Shown in pieces: positions 28,564 to 36,059 of a stretch of DNA of 64,000 nucleotides. The position numbers and the translations under genes are program-made. This DNA is from Sphingomonas sp. GC_Shp_5 (lineage in GTDB: Bacteria > Pseudomonadota > Alphaproteobacteria > Sphingomonadales > Sphingomonadaceae): positions 109,836 to 173,835 of the forward strand of contig NZ_JALNUP010000007.1 in NCBI RefSeq assembly GCF_026540855.1, in the 5' to 3' direction. Under the pieces are notes generated by a model. That model ran no database searches, had not been told where the DNA came from, and saw only the letters and a program-made list of their open reading frames with translations. Every line of letters begins with the position of its first letter. The first letter of the stretch is position 1.

Positions 28564-29199
28564 GTGCCTAAGCCCACCGACGAACGGATCGCCGCAGCCC
28601 TAGCCCAAGGCGCCCGCGTCACTGACGTAAACAATCTCATCGCCGACATGCGCACGGAGATTGCGGAGGCGACCAGCGAGGCCGACCGGCTCGACGCCGT
28701 GTCCGTCGCCATCACCACCGCCGAGCCCGATGCCGACGCGGCAGCCGACGAAGCCACCAAACACCGCCGCCGCGCTACCCGCATGAGCGCGAAGGTTGCT
28801 CACCTGGAGGACCGGGTGAAGGAGCTGGAGGAATCCAACCGTCGCAAAGTCGCGGAGGCCGCTTATGCGGCGGCGCAGGACACGCGAGACGCCATCGTCG
28901 CTGATCTGAAGAAGCAATGGCCCAAATTGACGGCGGCAATGATCGATCTGTTCAAGCGCATTGAAGCATCCGATGCCGAATGCGCTAAAGTGGGAAGCTG
29001 CTACGGCAAGCCTGCACTGATCAGCGCCGAGGCAGTTGCTCGCGAATGCCTGGCAAACTTCATGCTGCCGACCGGTGGCAGCTCTCAGCATCTCGAACGT
29101 CTGACTGCAACGCGGCTGTTTCCGCTCCAGGTCAAGGACCCCGTCTCGGCGAGTTACGGCATTTGGCCACCCCGACCGGCGCCCCTCAGCTTCGCTTAA
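28564..29199 (+). CDS. Coiled-coil protein, unknown
   Basis: 211 residues from GTG 28564, preceded by AAAGGAGA. Residues 70-130 are a clear coiled coil (KHRRRATRMSAKVAHLEDRVKELEESNRRKVAEAA). The remainder is helical with one Cys-containing segment (DAECAKVGSCYG). A scaffold-like structural role is conceivable from shape and position only. Confidence 0.6.
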   Translation: MPKPTDERIAAALAQGARVTDVNNLIADMRTEIAEATSEADRLDAVSVAITTAEPDADAAADEATKHRRRATRMSAKVAHLEDRVKELEESNRRKVAEAAYAAAQDTRDAIVADLKKQWPKLTAAMIDLFKRIEASDAECAKVGSCYGKPALISAEAVARECLANFMLPTGGSSQHLERLTATRLFPLQVKDPVSASYGIWPPRPAPLSFA

Positions 29200-29302
29200 T
29201 CCAGAGATACCGGGTGCTCTCCTGCCCGGTAGCCGCAGTTGGCGAGGGAGCTGGTGGTCACCTCGCTACGCCGACTGCGGCACCCCCTTTCCGGAGGTGA
29301 TA

Positions 29303-29491
29303 ATGGCTACCGACCTGCAAGCCGTTCCGATCGACCCCGCCGACCTCGCCCGCATTGCTGCGTCGTATCCGCCTGAGGCAGCGCAGACCCCTCGCGCGGA
29401 ACGAGAGGCCTATTTCACCGAGATCCAGAGGCGGGCGTGGGACCAGCGCTTCAATTTTGCGGGCGCTGCTGACGACGTAGGGCGGGGCTAG
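29303..29491 (+). CDS. Small protein, unknown
   Basis: 62 residues (MATDLQAVPIDPADLARIAASYPPEAAQTPRAEREAYFTEIQRRAWDQRF...). A strong GGAGGTGA site at 29293-29300 precedes the ATG. Two bases separate its stop from the gp10-like start, so they are co-translated. No family recognised. Confidence 0.6.
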   Translation: MATDLQAVPIDPADLARIAASYPPEAAQTPRAEREAYFTEIQRRAWDQRFNFAGAADDVGRG

Positions 29492-29493
29492 CC

Positions 29494-29928
29494 GTGCCTA
29501 AGATCACGGGCGCCAAGGCGCATGCTGCCCGCCTAAAGCGACTGACTAGCCCGGCAGCCATCAACAGCATTGGCAAGGCGCTGTTCGCGGCTGGCGAGCT
29601 GGTCGCCGACGAGGCAAAGGGCAGCCTTACAAGAGGTTCGGCCGGAGGGCATAGCGGGGGCAAGCACCAGCATGTGCCCAGCGCCCCCGGGCAGCCACCC
29701 AATGAGGATACGGGCCACCTCCGGGACAACATCGAAACCGTGCACGTCGAGCCGTTGCGGGTGGAGGTGCGATCGAATGCTGAATATGCGATCGCGCTCG
29801 AATACGGCACCAGCAAGATGGCCGAGCGCCCCTATATGCGCCCGGCTCTAGCAGCCAAGCGCAAGGAAGTGGTGGACCTGATCCGCGACGCACTCGACCA
29901 CGTCGATAAGGGAGGCATGATCAGGTAA
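29494..29928 (+). CDS. HK97 gp10-like tail/head-tail protein
   Basis: 144 residues from GTG 29494. The pattern ADEAKGSLTRGSAGG...GHLRDNIETVHVEPLRVEVRSNAEYAIALEYGTSKMAERPYMRPAL is the hallmark of HK97 gp10-like proteins, which sit at the neck/tail joint of siphophages. It is one of only three recognisable morphogenesis genes in the element. Confidence 0.8.
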   Translation: MPKITGAKAHAARLKRLTSPAAINSIGKALFAAGELVADEAKGSLTRGSAGGHSGGKHQHVPSAPGQPPNEDTGHLRDNIETVHVEPLRVEVRSNAEYAIALEYGTSKMAERPYMRPALAAKRKEVVDLIRDALDHVDKGGMIR

Positions 29929-29939
29929 CCGGCCTTTGC

Positions 29940-29948
29940 CGGCGGTAA
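29940..29948 (+). promoter_or_regulatory. CGGCGGTAA motif, copy 3
   Basis: Third copy, again ending 33 bases before a start codon (ATG 29982). The sequence continues to TACCACCG, forming an imperfect inverted repeat with CGGCGGTA. Confidence 0.45.
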
Positions 29949-29981
29949 TCGCGGCTATACCACCGTGAGAAGTTACGGGAG

Positions 29982-30512
29982 ATGGCTACCGACCTCGCTC
30001 CCGCCGCCTCATGGATCAACGCCTTCCAGAACGCGGCAGCCGCCCGTGACGCGGCCCAATGGGTGATGGCCGATCTAGTCGCCGCGGCGCGAGACGAGCA
30101 GCCCAAGCTGTCGACTGTGGCATTAGGCAAGCTGCTCGACTTCGGGCACGTCCGGCTAGGCCGCCTTTACCGCGTGGCCCAGGCCTTCCCGCTTCAGCAC
30201 CGGGACACACGAGTGTCGTTCGAGGTACACGAACAGCTTGCTGCATTCCCCGCGGAGGAAAGGCCTGCGCTTCTGTCCCGCGCCGTGGCGGAACGCTGGA
30301 GCGAGCGGCAAGCCCGCAAGGCGGCTGTGGACTATCGGCAGGAGCACGCGGGCTTTGTCGATGAGGACCGTGACAATGCCCAGGCGGTGCATATCATGCG
30401 TGCTTGGAACCGAGCCTCGCGCGACGCCCGGGAATACTTCGCTGATCTTCAAGAGATCGCGGGGCTTGGCTTGGTTGATGAGGAGACTGCCTGTGCCGCA
30501 GACGCGCGCTAA
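29982..30512 (+). CDS. Unknown 176-residue protein
   Basis: Soluble, helical and Ala/Arg-rich. The centre (LSTVALGKLLDFGHVRLGRLYRVAQAFP) could be a helix-turn-helix and the EERPALLSRAVAERWSERQARKAAVDYR part resembles ParB/KorB-like helical DNA-binding segments, but this is a weak visual likeness. Its 3' end overlaps the next gene by 20 bases. Confidence 0.55.
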   Translation: MATDLAPAASWINAFQNAAAARDAAQWVMADLVAAARDEQPKLSTVALGKLLDFGHVRLGRLYRVAQAFPLQHRDTRVSFEVHEQLAAFPAEERPALLSRAVAERWSERQARKAAVDYRQEHAGFVDEDRDNAQAVHIMRAWNRASRDAREYFADLQEIAGLGLVDEETACAADAR

Positions 30513-30741
30513 GGGCCTCTCCACGAAAACGGCGCAGAACATCCCCGCCGAGTTCGAGCGGTTCTTTATAGAGAACGGATGGCGACGGGCCGAATACCTG
30601 TTCGGCTGCCGACCCACAGCCCGGTATTTCACCGCCCTTGGCCCGGATCGCCTTCGCGCTGAGCGGGATGCCTATCTAGATGCAACCCAAACACGCTTAG
30701 TTCACGAATCCGTTGATCGCGCGCGAAAGCTGCACGCATGA
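30493..30741 (+). CDS. Small protein, unknown
   Basis: 82 residues from GTG 30493, with AGGAGA at 30481-30486. Contains FERFFIENGWRRAEYLFGCRPTARYFTALGPDRLRAERDAYL. No family recognised. Its TGA overlaps the next ATG (ATGA). Confidence 0.5.
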   Translation: MPQTRAKGLSTKTAQNIPAEFERFFIENGWRRAEYLFGCRPTARYFTALGPDRLRAERDAYLDATQTRLVHESVDRARKLHA

Positions 30742-30923
30742 CCGAGCTCGAAGTGATCGAACATGCCCTCGCAACGGGCGCCACGGAGGCAAGCGCTCGA
30801 CTATGGTTGAGCCGCCCTCTGGCCGGATACGGCGAGCAGACGGGCGCGGACCTGATCGCCGCCGGACGCGGTGATCTGGTGCTGGAGGCGATCGCGGCCG
30901 CTGACGCTGGTGTTTTCACCTAA
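30738..30923 (+). CDS. Small MbcA/ParS-like (DUF2384-type) domain protein
   Basis: 61 residues. The segment ARLWLSRPLAGYGEQTGADLIAAGRGDLVLEAI resembles the C-terminal half of DUF2384/MbcA antitoxins, where a W/L-x-x-P-L-x-G-x-T-P-x-x-L-I pattern is usual. No RES or other matching toxin is encoded next to it, so an antitoxin role is not supported by context. Coupled to the preceding gene by ATGA. Confidence 0.45.
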   Translation: MTELEVIEHALATGATEASARLWLSRPLAGYGEQTGADLIAAGRGDLVLEAIAAADAGVFT

Positions 30924-31009
30924 ATTTGGCGCCCTCCTCGGCATCTGCCGACACCCGGATTCAATTCGGCTGATGCGCAACTTGGATCATTGCCGTGGGT
31001 TAAGGCGCG

Positions 31010-31417
31010 ATGACCCAGTCAACTCAGCATTACGCGCTCGTGGTAGATGATGACCCGCTCGTTCTCATGGATAGCGTGTGCATCCTCGAAGACGCAGGGT
31101 TCACGTCGCACGAGGCGATGAATGGGGACGAGGCGAGAGTTGTTCTCGAGGAGCATTGGGAGAGCATCACCCTCCTATTTTCCGACGTTGATATGCCGGG
31201 ATCAATGAACGGCTATGCGTTGGCTCACCATGTGGCGGAGCATTGGCCGGCGATCGAGATCGTGATCGCCTCTGGTCACGTTCTGCCGGCGGCGGGTGAT
31301 GCGCCCGACAAAGCGACGTTCATCGCAAAACCATTCAACAGGCACGCTGTGCATGGACACCTAAACAGGGTCTTGCCTGAGCATAAGAAACCCAAGTTTT
31401 TGAAGACGGTAAGCTAA
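31010..31417 (+). CDS. Orphan single-domain response regulator
   Basis: 135 residues forming only a receiver domain. All key residues fit: acidic pocket in LVVDDDPLVL, phosphoacceptor Asp in LLFSDVDMPGSMNG, Ser in VIASGH and Lys in FIAKPFN. There is no output domain and no histidine kinase near it. It is typical of chromosomal alphaproteobacterial regulators and unusual inside a phage-like element, so probably cargo. About 86 bases separate it from the preceding gene. Confidence 0.85.
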   Translation: MTQSTQHYALVVDDDPLVLMDSVCILEDAGFTSHEAMNGDEARVVLEEHWESITLLFSDVDMPGSMNGYALAHHVAEHWPAIEIVIASGHVLPAAGDAPDKATFIAKPFNRHAVHGHLNRVLPEHKKPKFLKTVS

Positions 31418-31444
31418 ATTCTATCATCTGAACTAGCCGCTTGG

Positions 31445-31453
31445 CGGCGGTAA
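31445..31453 (+). promoter_or_regulatory. CGGCGGTAA motif, copy 4
   Basis: Fourth copy, between the response regulator and ATG 31499, 45 bases upstream of the latter. An AT-richer stretch, ATTAAAT, follows 18 bases later and could serve as a -10-like element. Confidence 0.45.
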
Positions 31454-31498
31454 TCTTCGCCCCGACACCCGATTAAATCCGTGGTGAAGGAGCCGCGC

Positions 31499-31732
31499 AT
31501 GAGCAAGACGCTGGGAGCGATCCTATCGACCGCTGGAAGCATCGCGGTCGCGATCCCTGGGCTGCAAATTGTGGGCGTTGGCTTGATCGCAGCCGGCGCA
31601 GTGACCGCGGCTTTGGATAAGCCTAACCTGCCGTCACAGAAGACGGACAGCGCCGTCAAGCAGCCCGTTCCACCCCGCTGGTCGGGTTACGGCACCGCCC
31701 GGCAATACTGCGCGGTGGAACTGGTCGGATGA
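31499..31732 (+). CDS. Small hydrophobic protein, unknown
   Basis: 77 residues. One long Gly/Ala/Ile-rich hydrophobic stretch (ILSTAGSIAVAIPGLQIVGVGLIAAGAVTAAL) followed by a polar tail with PVPPRWSGYGTARQY. Similar hydrophobic peptides occur among phage tail-associated proteins. Its stop overlaps the next start (ATGA). Confidence 0.5.
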   Translation: MSKTLGAILSTAGSIAVAIPGLQIVGVGLIAAGAVTAALDKPNLPSQKTDSAVKQPVPPRWSGYGTARQYCAVELVG

Positions 31733-32529
31733 CTGCCATTTCCATGTTTGCGCAGCCAGATCGAGCGATCGTTCTAGCCGATACGGCGCTGACCGCGCTT
31801 GATGGCGAGTTACTGAGCACGGCTGACAAGCTGACGGTGATCGATGGTGCTCGGCTTGTCATCGGGTGGACCGGCTTTTCGCCGCATCATCAAGGCCCTG
31901 CACAGGATCGAATATTGTCGAGGCTCGCGAGGCTTGGCGTCGGGCATGATCAGGGCGAGATCCTGCATGCGTTGCCGGTAATCCTTCGCGAGATGCATCA
32001 GGAAAATGTCGGCTGGTTGGAAGCCGATCGCGAGTTCCTGGTTCAGGAGCGGGCGACTCTCGTCATGTCGGTGGCCTATTGGGATGCGGCGCGCGATGAA
32101 CCTGTGATCGCAATGGCCCGCACGGACGGGTTTGCTCATGTCCCGCCCTACGCTCTGGCGCGTGTCGCCTACTACATGACGACGGACGAGCAGGCTGATC
32201 CAACGGCATTTCTCCGCGACGCCGTTGGCCGGGACGCGAACCCGTCAAATCCGATCGACTTTGATGCTCGGCGGGACGGATTGCTGCTGCTGGAACGTCA
32301 GCGTCGCATCCCGCCAACGCCTTGGAGTTACGGCCACGCATCCGTTGGCGGTCGGGCGACACTGACCGTCATCGACCGTGAAGGCGTCCGAGTGTCGACG
32401 CTGAAGGATTGGGGTGACCCGATCGGACAGCGGATCAATCCTGACAGACGCACTCCGTCGATCTTTCGCGATGCTTGGCAAGCCTGCGGCCGCCGAGTTG
32501 CGGCCCCCTTCTCACTAGGAGCAATCTAG
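31729..32529 (+). CDS. Unknown phage-type protein upstream of tape measure
   Basis: 266 residues. The N-terminus (ISMFAQPDRAIVLADTALTALDGELLSTADKLTVIDGARLVIGWTG) resembles the strand pattern of Ntn-hydrolase/proteasome-like proteins, which appear in some phage tail modules; the usual N-terminal nucleophile is not obvious. The stop is immediately followed by the tape-measure ATG. Confidence 0.6.
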   Translation: MTAISMFAQPDRAIVLADTALTALDGELLSTADKLTVIDGARLVIGWTGFSPHHQGPAQDRILSRLARLGVGHDQGEILHALPVILREMHQENVGWLEADREFLVQERATLVMSVAYWDAARDEPVIAMARTDGFAHVPPYALARVAYYMTTDEQADPTAFLRDAVGRDANPSNPIDFDARRDGLLLLERQRRIPPTPWSYGHASVGGRATLTVIDREGVRVSTLKDWGDPIGQRINPDRRTPSIFRDAWQACGRRVAAPFSLGAI

Positions 32530-34701
32530 ATGGCTAGCGCTGAGAGCCTCGTAGTCGAGCTGATCGCCAAGACTGATGGCTACGAGGCCAAGATCAACGG
32601 GGCGGCTACGTCGTCGGCGGGCGGCTTTTCCAAGATCGAGGCTTCGGCGTCGAAGGCAGAGGCAGCAGTACAGTCGTCCGTAACCGGCATGGGCACATCG
32701 GTGAAGCGTGCCGCGAACGACATCGAGGAAGGCTCAGCCCGAGCGGCGCAGGCTACTCGCAACCTCGGTTTCCAGCTCAGCGACATCGGCACCCAGCTAG
32801 GCGGCGGGCAATCGCCGTTCCTGATCTTTGCACAGCAGGCGCCCCAGGTCATCCAGGCACTGGAGGACATCAAGGCGTCCGGAGCCAGCCTCGGCACGGT
32901 GCTGAGCAGCGTGGCCCTGCCTGCCGGCGTGGCGCTGGTGTCGATCCTCGCGCCGCTGGCTGCCGGGTTACTCGCCGGCGCCGATGGCATGGACACCCAG
33001 AAGGGTGCGGCGGACGCGCTGACCAAGTCCATCCATGACCTCGAGAGCGCGACCCGGAGCGAGATCAACACCGGCCAGCGCGCCATCTTCGTCACCGCGG
33101 CTCAGGCTCAGCAGGATCTGGTCGCCGTCACTGCAAAGCGCGAGCTGATCAAGGCAATCCTTCAGCAGCGTATCGCCGAGGCGCAACAAACTTACGGCAC
33201 CAACACCAGTGCCGTTATGCAGGGCCAAGGGGGTGGCCTCGCTCAGGGCGCATACGAGCGCAACATCGGTGACCTTCGCAGTCAGGTGGCGGCGCAGGAT
33301 GCGCTGGTCCAGACGGCGACCGGCAACGTTCAACGCTCACTCGCCAAGATCACCCAGACCCGCGTTCAGGAAAGCCTCAATCCCGTGCTTGCCGCGACGG
33401 GCAAATACGAGCGTGCGGTCGACATCCTCAATCGTCGACTTGAGAAGGGGCAAATTAGCAACGCGGACTATGCCAAGTCCTATGGATCGCTGACTGCCAC
33501 CAAGGAGAAGGCAGTAGATGCGGCACAGAAGCAAGCTGGAGCTACCACACGGGGGGCGGATGCTGATGCCTTGGCAGCGGCAGCCACTAACGGGTTGCAA
33601 CGAGCACAGGCCACACTTGCCCAGGTTCGGGTGAAAGCCGCGGCTGACCTGAAGTCAGGTAAGATCGACCAAGCGGAATACACGGCTCAAGTCGCCGATG
33701 CTCAGCGTGCCGTTTACTCAGCGCGTGACGCAACGAAGGAGCACAACAAGGAGCTTTCCGAAGCCGCAAAGGCAGCGCGCGAAGCGAAGGCAGCGCAGAA
33801 AGAACTGCAAGCGACGCTAGAGGAAGTGACGCGCAAGTATGACCCTGCGACGGCTGCGCTGAAGGATTACTACAAGACCCTCCAGGACATCGCCGATCTG
33901 CAAAGCAAGGGCGCGATCAGCCGCGGTGACGCTGCGGTGCTTGGTGGCGCCGCTATGTCCGCCGAGTCCAAGCGCCGCGGCGATCGGCAGAACGCGCAGT
34001 TCAAGGACCTGTTCGGCAGCGACGATCCGCTCACGGCGAGCAACAATCAGATCGAAGAGGACCTCAAGAACCAGCATCGCGTCATCGAAGAGAAGCTGGC
34101 TGACGAGGACAAGCTCAAGCAGCTTCGCGAAGATCATGTGAAGAGCCTCGCCGAGGTTTACCAGAACCTGTTCGACGGCAACACCTCGAAGATCTGGGAC
34201 AACTATAAGAACCAAGGCTTGAAGGCACTGGCAATCATTGCTGCACGGGCGACGATCGCCAGCTTCTCCAAGGGTGGCGGCGGCGCCGGATCGCTGTTCG
34301 GCAACTTGCTATCGGGCCTACAGGGTGCGCTAGCCGGGGGCGGCGGTTCGGGAGGGGGCCTGAGCCTCCCCACGTTTGCCAGCGGTGGTTCGTTTATGAT
34401 CGGGGGTGAAGGCGGCGTGGATCGCAACACGCTGAGCCTCAACGGCCAACCGATCGCTGCGGTGAGCAAGGGCGAGAGCCTCAGCATTGGCACCAGGGCT
34501 GCCGCGGCGCGATCGGGGGGCACGACGGTTATGCAGACGATCCATGTCGACGGTCGCAACTCGGTCACACCAGCTAAGTTTGCCGAGGAGCTGCTCACGC
34601 GGGCGAACAGCTTTGCTGCGCAGGCGGCGGGTACGGCCGGACGGCAAGCGCTGGAGGCTGGGCCGGGACGCCTCAATCAGAAGACGACGCTGGGGACCTA
34701 A
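32530..34701 (+). CDS. Phage tail tape-measure protein
   Basis: 723 residues. The N-terminal pattern SLVVELIAKTDGYEAKINGAA and NLGFQLSDIGTQLGGGQSPFLIFAQQAPQVIQAL, followed by a hydrophobic stretch near 135-155, is typical of siphophage tape-measure proteins; long helical coiled-coil segments run from about 390 to 570, and the C-terminus is Gly-rich (FASGGSFMIGGEGGVDRNTLSLNGQPIAAVSKGE). At this length the tail would be short. No tail tube, chaperone or baseplate genes flank it. Confidence 0.88.
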   Translation: MASAESLVVELIAKTDGYEAKINGAATSSAGGFSKIEASASKAEAAVQSSVTGMGTSVKRAANDIEEGSARAAQATRNLGFQLSDIGTQLGGGQSPFLIFAQQAPQVIQALEDIKASGASLGTVLSSVALPAGVALVSILAPLAAGLLAGADGMDTQKGAADALTKSIHDLESATRSEINTGQRAIFVTAAQAQQDLVAVTAKRELIKAILQQRIAEAQQTYGTNTSAVMQGQGGGLAQGAYERNIGDLRSQVAAQDALVQTATGNVQRSLAKITQTRVQESLNPVLAATGKYERAVDILNRRLEKGQISNADYAKSYGSLTATKEKAVDAAQKQAGATTRGADADALAAAATNGLQRAQATLAQVRVKAAADLKSGKIDQAEYTAQVADAQRAVYSARDATKEHNKELSEAAKAAREAKAAQKELQATLEEVTRKYDPATAALKDYYKTLQDIADLQSKGAISRGDAAVLGGAAMSAESKRRGDRQNAQFKDLFGSDDPLTASNNQIEEDLKNQHRVIEEKLADEDKLKQLREDHVKSLAEVYQNLFDGNTSKIWDNYKNQGLKALAIIAARATIASFSKGGGGAGSLFGNLLSGLQGALAGGGGSGGGLSLPTFASGGSFMIGGEGGVDRNTLSLNGQPIAAVSKGESLSIGTRAAAARSGGTTVMQTIHVDGRNSVTPAKFAEELLTRANSFAAQAAGTAGRQALEAGPGRLNQKTTLGT

Positions 34702-34939
34702 CGCGGGCTAGTCGGACGCCTTCACCACCGGCTGGGGAAGGTTCGTCCGATGCGATGAACGAGACCCCCGCATCCGCAAGCGCCTCTGTCAGCGCGCTGA
34801 TGGATGCTGCGCTTATGTTGCTTCCGCGCTCAAAACGATTGACGGTCATGACCCCAACGCCAGCGGCCTGGGCCAAGCCGCCCTTGGTCCAGTTCAGAAG
34901 GGCGCGCGCCGCCCGGCATTGAGTGACTGTCAGTTCCAT
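34673..34939 (-). CDS. XRE-family helix-turn-helix regulator
   Basis: 88 residues. A Cro/CI-type HTH occupies residues 1-60: LTVTQCRAARALLNWTKGGLAQAAGVGVMTVNRFERGSNISAASISALTEALADAGVSFI. This short form, ending in a variable tail, is common in alphaproteobacteria. It converges on, and overlaps by 29 bases, the tape-measure gene. It is the last gene of a leftward run starting at 35731. Confidence 0.82.
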   Translation of the reverse strand: MELTVTQCRAARALLNWTKGGLAQAAGVGVMTVNRFERGSNISAASISALTEALADAGVSFIASDEPSPAGGEGVRLARVRSPASSSD

Positions 34940-34947
34940 GGCCATAA

Positions 34948-35010
34948 CCGAGGTGCTTCAGCGTGCCATCCTGATTGCCACAAGCTTCAGTATCCGCCGA
35001 AGCACCTCGG
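34948..35010. repeat. 12-bp perfect inverted repeat
   Basis: CCGAGGTGCTTC at 34948-34959 and its exact complement GAAGCACCTCGG at 34999-35010, 39 bases apart. It lies in the end of the 39-residue gene and just upstream of the XRE start. It may be a leftward RNA structure or an operator of the XRE protein. Confidence 0.6.
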
Positions 35011-35077
35011 GTAGCGACATCTCGCCATTGGCGGAGATTGGTGGGTCAAGCAGCTCCAGTCGGTCGCGCTTACCCAC
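34958..35077 (-). CDS. Tiny protein, 39 residues
   Basis: From GTG 35077: VGKRDRLELLDPPISANGEMSLPEVLRRILKLVAIRMAR after initiation as Met. The GTG overlaps the stop of the preceding gene by 8 bases. Protein-like composition and the tight overlap are the only support. No family recognised. Confidence 0.4.
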   Translation of the reverse strand: MGKRDRLELLDPPISANGEMSLPEVLRRILKLVAIRMAR

Positions 35078-35246
35078 CTTTGGTGATAGCCCATTCCCGC
35101 CACCGAGCAGCAGCGGTTCGCGCAGACCTGTCAGTAGTTTCCCAGCGTTGGCCCATGTACGAGCCGCTAGCGACCCATACCGTCTGAGACCGCTGGCTTA
35201 TGGCGAGCGCTATTCTCTCGCCCCAGACAATAACATCCTGAGTCAT
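35070..35246 (-). CDS. Tiny protein, 58 residues
   Basis: Starts MTQDVIVWGERIALAISQRSQTVWVASGSYMGQRWETT and ends REWAITKGG. It begins 6 bases after the stop of the 75-residue gene and its 3' end overlaps the next gene. The ALAISQRSQTVWVASGSYMGQRWETTDRSARTAAARWREWA pattern is credible protein. Unknown function. Confidence 0.5.
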   Translation of the reverse strand: MTQDVIVWGERIALAISQRSQTVWVASGSYMGQRWETTDRSARTAAARWREWAITKGG

Positions 35247-35252
35247 TCGTGG

Positions 35253-35480
35253 TTAAGACCACGCCGCCATCGTTCTTTCGTGAGCGACCTTCTGGCGCGC
35301 ATCCTCGGCTTCGCGATCCACCACCTCGGCATATGCGACGTTGGCCATATGGAAAACTGTCTGCACCCCCTCAACATCAAGCACGAACATAGGGCCTTCA
35401 GACTGCAGGACGACGCCTTCACGGCTAGTCAGGCCATCCTTCATGGAGAAGACGCGATATTCGGTGCCGACGATAAGCAT
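35253..35480 (-). CDS. Small protein, unknown
   Basis: 75 residues: MLIVGTEYRVFSMKDGLTSREGVVLQSEGPMFVLDVEGVQTVFHMANVAYAEVVDREAEDARQKVAHERTMAAWS, a beta-rich first half with a helical charged tail. AGGAGG just upstream makes the start convincing. Member of the leftward regulator run. Confidence 0.65.
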   Translation of the reverse strand: MLIVGTEYRVFSMKDGLTSREGVVLQSEGPMFVLDVEGVQTVFHMANVAYAEVVDREAEDARQKVAHERTMAAWS

Positions 35481-35530
35481 AGGGCCTCCTGAGTTGTGAT
35501 GCCTTGGTGCCCCATATTTCGGGGCAGCTA

Positions 35531-35731
35531 TTAGGGCTGATCGTCGTTCTGCGGCAGAGCCTGCCGAAGCACACGCCGCACGGCCTCAGGACGGCTCAGT
35601 TCTGAACCGTCAGCCGCGATCCACGCGTCTAAAGCTTTCAGATCCGGTGGCGGCAGCGTGAGGTGGATAGAGGTGGCGTCCGTCCGGGGGCGGCCCCTTT
35701 TTTCTGTACGGACTATTGCTTCTGCCATCAT
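35531..35731 (-). CDS. Ribbon-helix-helix (CopG-like) protein
   Basis: 66 residues. RGRPRTDATSIHLTLPPPDLKALDAWIAADGSELSRPEAVRRVLRQAL is a ribbon-helix-helix DNA-binding domain with a basic N-terminal arm. Such proteins regulate their own promoter, often as antitoxins, but no toxin-like gene follows. A perfect 9-bp inverted repeat (TGTACGGAC/GTCCGTACA) brackets the proposed start codon. ATG 35743 is an alternative start. Confidence 0.75.
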   Translation of the reverse strand: MMAEAIVRTEKRGRPRTDATSIHLTLPPPDLKALDAWIAADGSELSRPEAVRRVLRQALPQNDDQP

Positions 35732-35750
35732 TTGTCCGTACATGAAAAGC

Positions 35751-35785
35751 GAGCCGAGGGGAAGCAGCAACTTCCCGCCCGGCTC
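35751..35785. other. Hairpin upstream of gene at 35814
   Basis: GAGCCG (35751-35756) with CGGCTC (35780-35785) and, inside it, GGGAAG (35759-35764) with CTTCCC (35771-35776). It lies between the divergent RHH gene and ATG 35814 and could be a 5'-leader structure. Confidence 0.5.
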
Positions 35786-35813
35786 TAACCACAACCGTTC
35801 CTGGAGAACGATC

Positions 35814-36059
35814 ATGGCTGTTGCCCATCTACGGGCGGACTGTGTCCGCGCCAATCCTAAGTTGCATTCTGTCGACCTGCGCCTAGCAGTTAGAAGAGCC
35901 CTGCGCGCCCACAGCATTGCGCCCAGCCGCTTCGGCCGTGATGCGGTGAACGATCCGGCCTTCGTCGCTCGGCTGCTCGTCCGCGGCAGCAATCCCCATC
36001 GCAGCACCGCCGCCCGTGTCCGCGCCTATTTGGCCAAGCTGGAGGCGAACCATGCTTGA
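35814..36059 (+). CDS. Small basic protein, unknown
   Basis: 81 residues, Arg/Ala-rich (RANPKLHSVDLRLAVRRALRAHSIAPSRFGRDAVNDPAFVARLLVRGSNPHRSTAARVRAYLAKLEANHA). The centre looks like a helix-turn-helix of a type seen in short phage regulators: a Ser-x-x-x-F-G-R-x-A turn followed by a recognition-like helix. GGAGA precedes the ATG. Overlaps the next gene by 8 bases. Confidence 0.6.
   Translation: MAVAHLRADCVRANPKLHSVDLRLAVRRALRAHSIAPSRFGRDAVNDPAFVARLLVRGSNPHRSTAARVRAYLAKLEANHA

Noticed and set aside
30738..30923. Toxin-antitoxin pair of the RES/DUF2384 type
   Set aside because: Only a weak DUF2384-like segment; the partner frame has no RES motif.
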